DNA from: Burkholderiaceae bacterium
GTDB taxonomy: Bacteria; Pseudomonadota; Gammaproteobacteria; Burkholderiales; Burkholderiaceae_D
Length of the DNA: 6,044 bases
NCBI GenBank assembly: GCA_019752915.1
Contig: JAIELO010000050.1
Coordinates: forward strand, 1-6,044
Reading direction: 5' to 3'
Below, one piece after another: positions 1 through 4,018 of the stretch. The position numbers and the translations under genes were made by a program. Position 1 is the stretch's first letter. Every line of letters begins with the position of its first letter. The notes beneath the pieces were generated by a model that was not told the origin of the DNA, did no database searches, and worked only from the letters and a program-made list of their open reading frames with translations.

Positions 1-331
1 CCAGCGGACCAGCGCCGGCGATGGCGGCAAAGTGGTGGCCGAACAGCACGTATTTATTGGTCGGCACGTGGTCCAGACCGTCGTTCAGGCGTTGTGCCGG
101 CGTCAGGCGGCGGCTGTCGAGGCCCAGCACTTTGTCGGCAATGTACAGGCTATAGAAACGGTAGGCGATCAGGTACACGCAGACGGCCGCGATGACGATC
201 CAGATGGCGCTGATGGATTCGCCGCGTTTCAGTGCGACCACGCCTAAGGCTGTGGCGCCGCACAGGGCGAGGGCAGCCCAGCCTAGCCGGCTGGCCAGAG
301 TGGTCGGCCCACGGGGGGTAATGGTTTGCAT
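1..331 (-). CDS. cstA: CstA-family carbon starvation / peptide-pyruvate transporter, N-terminal part (partial)
   Basis: This is the first 110 codons of an inner-membrane transporter that continues past the left edge. Family members are usually close to 700 residues, so roughly a sixth is visible. After a short N-terminal tail come hydrophobic segments at about residues 16-34 and 42-62. These lead into the family signature: NDGLDHVPTNKYVLFGHHFA begins at residue 83 and is followed by AIAGAGPL. The pattern matches my memory of E. coli CstA (NDGLDYVPTNK, VLFGHHFAAIAGAGP). The family imports peptides under carbon starvation, and its paralogue BtsT imports pyruvate, so the substrate here is open. 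The ATG at 331 is preceded by GGAGG (plus-strand positions 336-340) four bases upstream, which fixes the start. It is divergent from a Cache-domain two-component system that may control it. No frameshift is seen in the visible part. Confidence 0.92.
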   Translation of the reverse strand, partial: MQTITPRGPTTLASRLGWAALALCGATALGVVALKRGESISAIWIVIAAVCVYLIAYRFYSLYIADKVLGLDSRRLTPAQRLNDGLDHVPTNKYVLFGHHFAAIAGAGPL

Positions 332-371
332 ACTTCCTCCAAGGATGGTGTTGCTGCTTCGCAAGAAACTG

Positions 372-399
372 GAATACTGGCAGCTTATGGCCAGTATTC
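372..399. repeat. Perfect inverted repeat, 10-bp arms with 8-bp spacer; candidate operator
   Basis: The left arm GAATACTGGC (372-381) and right arm GCCAGTATTC (390-399) are exact reverse complements, separated by AGCTTATG. Half-site centres are 18 bp apart, a little under two helical turns, so a dimer could read them from nearly one face. The element sits 41 bp upstream of the cstA start codon. No T-run follows on either strand, so it does not look like an intrinsic terminator. The adjacent NarL-type regulator is an obvious candidate binder, but that is inference. Confidence 0.6.
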
Positions 400-421
400 A
401 GGAATCGCATATCCGCCACAA
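393..421 (-). promoter_or_regulatory. Possible sigma70-type promoter for cstA
   Basis: Reading the minus strand, TTGTGG (416-421) is followed after exactly 17 bp by AATACT (393-398). Three of six and four of six bases match the -35 and -10 consensus. The -10 lies inside the right arm of the inverted repeat, so a protein bound there could block or reposition polymerase. The predicted start near 386 would leave a leader of about 55 nt. The match is weak; another sigma factor or an activator-dependent promoter is equally possible. Confidence 0.25.
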
Positions 422-447
422 GCGCAGCAATACGCAAGCGCACTCCG

Positions 448-453
448 TATAAC
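448..453 (+). promoter_or_regulatory. Possible -10 element for the kinase-regulator operon
   Basis: TATAAC matches five of six bases of the -10 consensus and would give a start near 460, about 57 nt before the kinase ATG. No good -35 is found 16-18 bp upstream, which would suit an activator-dependent or weak promoter. The palindrome at 452-461 overlaps it and the predicted start site. Confidence 0.3.
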
Positions 454-461
454 TACGTAGT
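452..461. promoter_or_regulatory. 10-bp perfect palindrome, candidate regulator site
   Basis: ACTACGTAGT is its own reverse complement. It overlaps the candidate -10 and start site of the rightward promoter. It also lies about 35 bp upstream of the candidate leftward -35, a suitable position for autorepression of the kinase operon or activation of cstA. LuxR/NarL-type regulators commonly bind short dyads, but no named consensus is claimed here. A 10-bp palindrome can arise by chance, although its position in the control region makes it notable. Confidence 0.35.
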
Positions 462-501
462 GGTTGGGCGGGGTGAGCGCGTAAAATCGGGGCATCTCAT
501 C

Positions 502-510
502 GGAAGAAGG
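502..510 (+). promoter_or_regulatory. Ribosome-binding site that decides the kinase start
   Basis: GGAAGAAGG lies six bases before the ATG at 517. The reading frame is open back to a GTG at 460, but that codon has no comparable purine-rich site and would add 19 residues before the natural basic-hydrophobic N-terminus. A TTG at 511 is also in frame but sits right against this site. Confidence 0.65.
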
Positions 511-516
511 TTGCGC

Positions 517-1878
517 ATGCGTTTGCGGCAAAAAGTCCTGTTTCTGGCCATTACGCCGCTGATTCTGGCGCTATGCGCGATTGCGCTGGCGGTCTGGCAT
601 CAGTCGGAATTGCTGGCGCAGCAGCAGCGCGCCACCATCCAGCAGGCTTATCTGAGCAGTAAGGAAGCCGAACTCAAACACTACGTGACGCTGGCCATGC
701 ATTCCGTGGCCCATCTCTATGAGGCGGGGCGTGATGACGAGACGGCGCGCAGCGAGGCCAAGCGTATTTTGTCCTCGCTCAGTTATGGCGACGATGGCTA
801 TTTCTTTGTCTACGATATGCAGGGCAATTCGCTGATGCATCCGCGTCAGCCCGAGTTGGTGGGACGCAATCTGTACGATCTGCGCGACCAGCAGGGCCAG
901 CCCACCATCCAGAAACTGTTGCAGCGTGCCCGCGCCGGAGGCGGGCTGGAGCGTTATATGTGGATCAAGCCGTCCACCCATAAGCCGGTGGCCAAGCTCG
1001 GTTACGTGGTGCCCATGCCGCGCTGGGGCTGGATGTTAGGCACCGGGATCTATCTGGACGATGTTGATCAGGCGCTGGCCAAGGTCGATGTCCAGCAGTC
1101 CGGCAATATTCATAACACCATGCTGTGGATTGCCGCGATTGCGATTGCGGCGGCGGTGGCGGTGGCCAGTTCCGGGCTGGCGCTCAATATCAGCGAATTG
1201 CGGGTGGCCGATGCCAAGCTTAAAGTGCTGGCGCAGCGCGTGGTGGAATCGCAGGAAGAGGAGCGGGCGCGCCTGTCGCGCGATCTGCATGATGGCATCA
1301 GCCAGTGGCTAGTTTCCATCAAGTTGCAGATCGAAGCGGGTATGATCCGGCTGTCCTCGGGGCAGCCGGGCCAGCAGGAAGCGGCGCAGGGCGTGTTCGA
1401 TCATGCGGCAGATCAATTAAGTAATGTGATGGGCGAGGTCAGGCGGATTTCCCACAATCTGCGTCCGGCTATTCTGGACGATCTGGGGCTGGCCGCTGCG
1501 CTCAAGCATCTGGGACAGGAATATACACTCAGTAGCGCTACGCCGGTCAGCTTCGAGACCAGCGGTGCCATTGATGGTCTGTCCGATGTGGCCAACACGG
1601 TGCTGTTCCGGCTGGCGCAGGAAGCGCTCACCAATATCGGCCGTCACGCGGCAGCGCATAGTATTGCGATTGCCTTGCACGGCGATGCGGCCGGGGTGAC
1701 CTTGCAGATCCGCGACGATGGCAAAGGCTTCGATGCGGAGGGGATTGCACTGCACCCGCAGCGCGGCATCGGTTTGCGCAATATGATGGAGCGCATGGAT
1801 GCGATCGGCGGGCGCTTCAGCATTGCCTCAGGCAGCGGCGGCACCGTGCTGACGGCGTTCGCTGCCATCAATAGTTAA
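517..1878 (+). CDS. Cache-domain membrane sensor histidine kinase (HPK7 / NarX-type)
   Basis: This 453-residue inner-membrane kinase autophosphorylates on histidine and should pass phosphate to the regulator encoded next. A basic start (MRLRQK) and a first membrane helix (about residues 7-27) lead to a periplasmic single-Cache domain (about 35-195) with the typical DGYFFVYD (93-100) and HPRQPELVGRNL (108-119). A second helix spans about 201-224. No clear HAMP domain follows; a helical linker leads straight into the HisKA_3 dimerisation domain with RDLHDG, phosphoacceptor H258, and HNLRP (313-317). The HATPase domain has N373 in QEALTNIGRHA, DDGKGF (400-405), RGIGL (416-420) and GGT (441-443), so all nucleotide-binding boxes are present. 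Related Cache domains bind small organic acids or amino acids; the ligand here is unknown. Its position divergent to cstA hints at a nutrient taken up by that transporter. Confidence 0.93.
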   Translation: MRLRQKVLFLAITPLILALCAIALAVWHQSELLAQQQRATIQQAYLSSKEAELKHYVTLAMHSVAHLYEAGRDDETARSEAKRILSSLSYGDDGYFFVYDMQGNSLMHPRQPELVGRNLYDLRDQQGQPTIQKLLQRARAGGGLERYMWIKPSTHKPVAKLGYVVPMPRWGWMLGTGIYLDDVDQALAKVDVQQSGNIHNTMLWIAAIAIAAAVAVASSGLALNISELRVADAKLKVLAQRVVESQEEERARLSRDLHDGISQWLVSIKLQIEAGMIRLSSGQPGQQEAAQGVFDHAADQLSNVMGEVRRISHNLRPAILDDLGLAAALKHLGQEYTLSSATPVSFETSGAIDGLSDVANTVLFRLAQEALTNIGRHAAAHSIAIALHGDAAGVTLQIRDDGKGFDAEGIALHPQRGIGLRNMMERMDAIGGRFSIASGSGGTVLTAFAAINS

Positions 1879-1883
1879 AGGTG

Positions 1884-1909
1884 GCAGTGAAGGCTCGCAG
1901 TGAAGGCTC
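1884..1909 (+). repeat. Tandem duplication, two copies of a 13-bp unit
   Basis: GCAGTGAAGGCTC occurs at 1884-1896 and again, identical and directly adjacent, at 1897-1909; the following GC extends the periodicity to 1911. It starts six bases after the kinase stop codon, in the gap before the regulator gene. The unit is not a multiple of three and lies outside both genes, so it does not disturb either frame. It looks like a recent replication-slippage duplication, though paired regulator half-sites or an mRNA element cannot be excluded. Confidence 0.9.
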
Positions 1910-1992
1910 GCGCCAGCCAGACGCAATTCACGGGAAAATCGGCAGCGCCTTCATAGAACTTCAATATGACCTCAGTAGAGAAAGTAGCGACG

Positions 1993-2607
1993 ATGACGGG
2001 AACTATCAAAATTCTGCTGGTGGACGATCACCCGCTGGTGCGCGACGGACTGCGGGCCCGGCTGGAAGCCATGCCGCAATTCCGGGTGGTGGCAGAGGCG
2101 GGCGGTGCTGCCGAAGCACTGGAGCAGGCGGCCCAGTTCGACGTCGATCTGGTGCTGATGGATATAAATATGCGCGATACCAACGGGATCGAGGCAACGG
2201 CGCAGTTTCGTGCCGCCTTCCCGCGCATCGCGGTGCTGATCCTGTCCATGCATGACAAGCTCGAGTACGTGTCGCAAGCGATCCGTGCCGGTGCGCGCGG
2301 TTATGTGCTGAAAGATGCGCCGGGCAAGGATATCGTGCTGGCGATCGAAACGGTGATGTCGGGTGGTATCTATTACAGTGCGGCGCTGGCCCGTCAGCTG
2401 GCCCAGCCGCAGATGCCCGATATGCAACTCACTACTCGCGAGCAGGAAGTGTTGCGCCATCTAGCACGTGGCGAATCGAACAAGCAGATTGCCCGCGCGC
2501 TGGATCTGAGCGTGCGCACGGTGGAAACCCACCGCCTCAACATCAAGCGCAAGCTGGGCATCGAAGGGCAGGCGGAACTGATCCGCTTTGCCGTTCAGCA
2601 CGGCTAA
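1993..2607 (+). CDS. NarL/FixJ-family response regulator (receiver + LuxR-type HTH)
   Basis: This 204-residue cytoplasmic transcription regulator is the likely partner of the upstream HPK7 kinase; this kinase class normally pairs with NarL-type regulators. The receiver domain (about residues 5-120) has the acidic pair D11/D12, phosphoacceptor D57 in LVLMDINM, switch S85 and conserved K107 in GYVLKDA, so it should be phosphorylatable. The C-terminal LuxR-type HTH (about 146-200) shows LTTREQEVLRHLARG, the recognition helix around SVRTVETHRLNIKRKL, and a regular end. The start is uncertain. An in-frame ATG at 1966 would add nine residues and has no visible ribosome-binding site. The ATG at 1993 follows a weak GAGAAAG and places the receiver at the usual distance from the N-terminus. 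It is probably co-transcribed with the kinase despite the roughly 114-bp gap. Likely targets are cstA and its own operon, by inference. Confidence 0.93.
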   Translation: MTGTIKILLVDDHPLVRDGLRARLEAMPQFRVVAEAGGAAEALEQAAQFDVDLVLMDINMRDTNGIEATAQFRAAFPRIAVLILSMHDKLEYVSQAIRAGARGYVLKDAPGKDIVLAIETVMSGGIYYSAALARQLAQPQMPDMQLTTREQEVLRHLARGESNKQIARALDLSVRTVETHRLNIKRKLGIEGQAELIRFAVQHG

Positions 2608-2691
2608 TGTCGGCATTGTTGTACGGAAACAGAGTCTCGCCTCTAATTCTGTTGAGCAATTTTTAACTGTACGGGTTTGCGCATCGATCTC

Positions 2692-2700
2692 TGCTATATT
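2692..2700 (+). promoter_or_regulatory. Possible extended -10 promoter element
   Basis: TGCTATATT carries the TG of an extended -10 plus TATATT, five of six to consensus. No convincing -35 lies 16-18 bp upstream. Transcription would begin near 2707, giving a leader of about 140 nt before the HDOD gene. It is an alternative or additional promoter to the one at 2792-2820. Confidence 0.3.
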
Positions 2701-2737
2701 GCGGTTCTTTATTTTTTTGCTCCAAAGCATGTTGTTT

Positions 2738-2757
2738 ATTGGTCTTAGATTGGTCTT
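2738..2757 (+). repeat. Direct repeat ATTGGTCTT, 11-bp phase
   Basis: ATTGGTCTT occurs at 2738-2746 and again at 2749-2757. The copies start 11 bp apart, about one helical turn, so both would present the same DNA face. They lie about 35 bp upstream of the candidate -35 at 2792. That spacing would suit an activator with tandem half-sites, but the repeat is short and in AT-rich DNA, so chance is possible. Confidence 0.4.
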
Positions 2758-2791
2758 GATGCAAATCGCAATCCTGCCTGATGGTAATTGA

Positions 2792-2820
2792 TTGCTTTAT
2801 GTTAATTCTTCCACTAAGAT
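2792..2820 (+). promoter_or_regulatory. Possible sigma70-type promoter for the HDOD / GGDEF-EAL operon
   Basis: TTGCTT (2792-2797) and TAAGAT (2815-2820) are separated by exactly 17 bp and match three and four of six consensus bases. The predicted start near 2827 would leave a leader of about 22 nt before the ATG at 2849, enough for the AAGAGA ribosome-binding site (2838-2843). Confidence 0.35.
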
Positions 2821-2848
2821 TGTGAGCTCAACTTTCCAAGAGAATCTG

Positions 2849-4015
2849 ATGTCTGCGTCCGAATCGAGCCTGTTCCCGCTAGTGGCATTGCAAGCGGTTT
2901 CCAATGCGCACAACGAGTGGGTAGCGCTATCGCTCCTGCCTTCGGCCGATGCGGGCGACGTCTGGCAGAGCGCGCTGGCGTTGCTGAAAACAGACGATGT
3001 GCTGGGCGCATTGTTACCACTGGACTGCATTTTGCCGGTGCCCAATCCGGCTGCTCTGGAACTGTCGCAACTGCAGGACTTGCCACCCAACCGCATCGTG
3101 TTGCGCGTGCCTGCGACAGCGGTGGCCGATGTGGCCGTGCAAAAGAAACTGGCCGGCTATGCCGAAGCAGGCTACCGCATCATGATCGATGGACTGGCCG
3201 GCATGGCCGCCACCCTGTGCGGTGCCCGCTCGCTGAGCTTTGACGCGGCAAGCAGCTTGCCGCCGACGCTGGCGCTGATCGGCCAGCCCGGTCCCCATCT
3301 GGCGACCGGCATGGCGAGCGAACAGCGCATCGGCGAATGTGCCCAGGCCGGCTTCGCGTGGTTCAGCGGCGACTTCGCCCTGCATCCACCGCGTGACCTG
3401 AATGCCAACGACGGTACTTCGCGCAAGCGCCTGCTGGCCTTGCTGGGGCTGCTGGCCCGCGACGCCGATTCGCGCGAGCTGGAAGTATTGCTCAAGCAGG
3501 ATCCGGCGCTGTCCTACCATTTACTGAAACTGGTGAACTCGGCCGCGTTTGCCCTGAGTTCGCCGATCCACAGCTTCGCACAAGCCATCAACGTGCTGGG
3601 ACGCCGCCAGTTGCAGCGCTGGTTGCAATTGCTGCTGTACGCGCGCCAGCAGGATGATGGCAAGGCCAATCCGCTGCTGCCGCTGGCAGCCTTGCGTGCC
3701 GCCCAGATGGAAGCACTGGGCAAGGCGCTGGACTGGGATCGCGATCAGCTCGACATGGCCTTTGTCACGGGCGTGTTCTCGCTGCTGGACGTGCTGCTGG
3801 ATATGCCGATGGCGGAGATTGTTGCCGCCCTCAGCCTCGATCTGGATGTGGTGATGGCCTTGCTGGATCGCGGTGGTGCACTGGGTGAACTGCTCAAGCT
3901 GGTGGAGCAGCCGAATCGTGCTGGCCTGGAGCAGGTAGGTATCGATGCCGAAACCTACTGGGCCGGACAATTGCAGGCCCATCAGTGGGCGATTCAGGTG
4001 AGCCGGAACATATAA
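2849..4015 (+). CDS. Degenerate EAL-like / HDOD domain signalling protein
   Basis: This 388-residue cytoplasmic protein resembles the YuxH-type EAL-HDOD architecture. The C-terminal part (about 194-380) is an HDOD domain, a non-catalytic relative of HD phosphohydrolases. It has RLLALLGLLARDADSRELE, QDPALSYHLLKLVNS (217-231), SPIHSFAQAINVLGRRQLQ and hydrophobic helices after it. The N-terminal 185 residues look like a worn-down EAL domain. The end segment GFAWFSGDFALHPP (168-181) sits where active enzymes have a Q-G-Y-x-F-x-x-P motif, and no EAL, DDFG or AEGVE motif is visible, so phosphodiesterase activity is not expected. It probably acts through protein contacts. The ATG at 2849 follows AAGAGA by five bases; an upstream in-frame TTG at 2792 lies in AT-rich DNA and is less likely. 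The stop codon is three bases before the next gene, suggesting translational coupling. Confidence 0.87.
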   Translation: MSASESSLFPLVALQAVSNAHNEWVALSLLPSADAGDVWQSALALLKTDDVLGALLPLDCILPVPNPAALELSQLQDLPPNRIVLRVPATAVADVAVQKKLAGYAEAGYRIMIDGLAGMAATLCGARSLSFDAASSLPPTLALIGQPGPHLATGMASEQRIGECAQAGFAWFSGDFALHPPRDLNANDGTSRKRLLALLGLLARDADSRELEVLLKQDPALSYHLLKLVNSAAFALSSPIHSFAQAINVLGRRQLQRWLQLLLYARQQDDGKANPLLPLAALRAAQMEALGKALDWDRDQLDMAFVTGVFSLLDVLLDMPMAEIVAALSLDLDVVMALLDRGGALGELLKLVEQPNRAGLEQVGIDAETYWAGQLQAHQWAIQVSRNI

Positions 4016-4018
4016 GCG

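Larger units (their letters stand above)
332..516. promoter_or_regulatory. Divergent intergenic control region between cstA and the sensor kinase
   Basis: These 185 bp separate two genes transcribed outward, so both promoters should lie here. The region holds a perfect inverted repeat (372-399), a 10-bp palindrome (452-461), a -10-like TATAAC facing right (448-453) and a possible -35/-10 pair facing left (421 to 393). The kinase ribosome-binding site lies at its right end. No open frame here looks like a gene. The regulatory assignment follows from gene orientation plus the symmetric sequences; the actual transcription starts are unknown. Confidence 0.7.
2608..2848. other. AT-rich intergenic region between the two-component system and the c-di-GMP genes
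   Basis: This gap of about 240 bp is visibly richer in A and T than the flanking genes. It contains a weak hairpin after the regulator gene, an extended -10-like TGCTATATT (2692-2700), a direct repeat (2738-2757) and a better-placed candidate promoter (2792-2820). Short frames through it lack coding character. It most likely ends the first operon and begins the second. Confidence 0.6.

Noticed and set aside
372..399. NarL heptamer pair or sigma54 promoter at the inverted repeat
   Set aside because: The arms do not fit the TACYYMT 7-2-7 layout, and the GG-to-GC spacing is off by one from the -24/-12 consensus, so neither named site is claimed.
32..452. Plus-strand frames over the cstA N-terminus and the divergent region
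   Set aside because: They are antisense shadows of the clearly conserved CstA frame, with no ribosome-binding site or domain resemblance.
1881..2255. Plus-strand frame starting just after the kinase stop
   Set aside because: It overlaps the response regulator in another frame and reads as Gly/Arg/Ala-rich low-complexity sequence; the regulator frame carries the conserved motifs.
2590..2604. Short GC stem GCCGT / ACGGC at the end of the regulator gene
   Set aside because: It lies inside the coding sequence and is not followed by a T-run, so it is not supported as a terminator.
2628..2664. Hairpin AACAGAGT / ATTCTGTT followed by TTTTT after the response regulator gene
   Set aside because: The stem is AT-rich with one G-T pair and a 10-base loop, and the T-run starts six bases after the stem. 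It is too weak to call as an intrinsic terminator.
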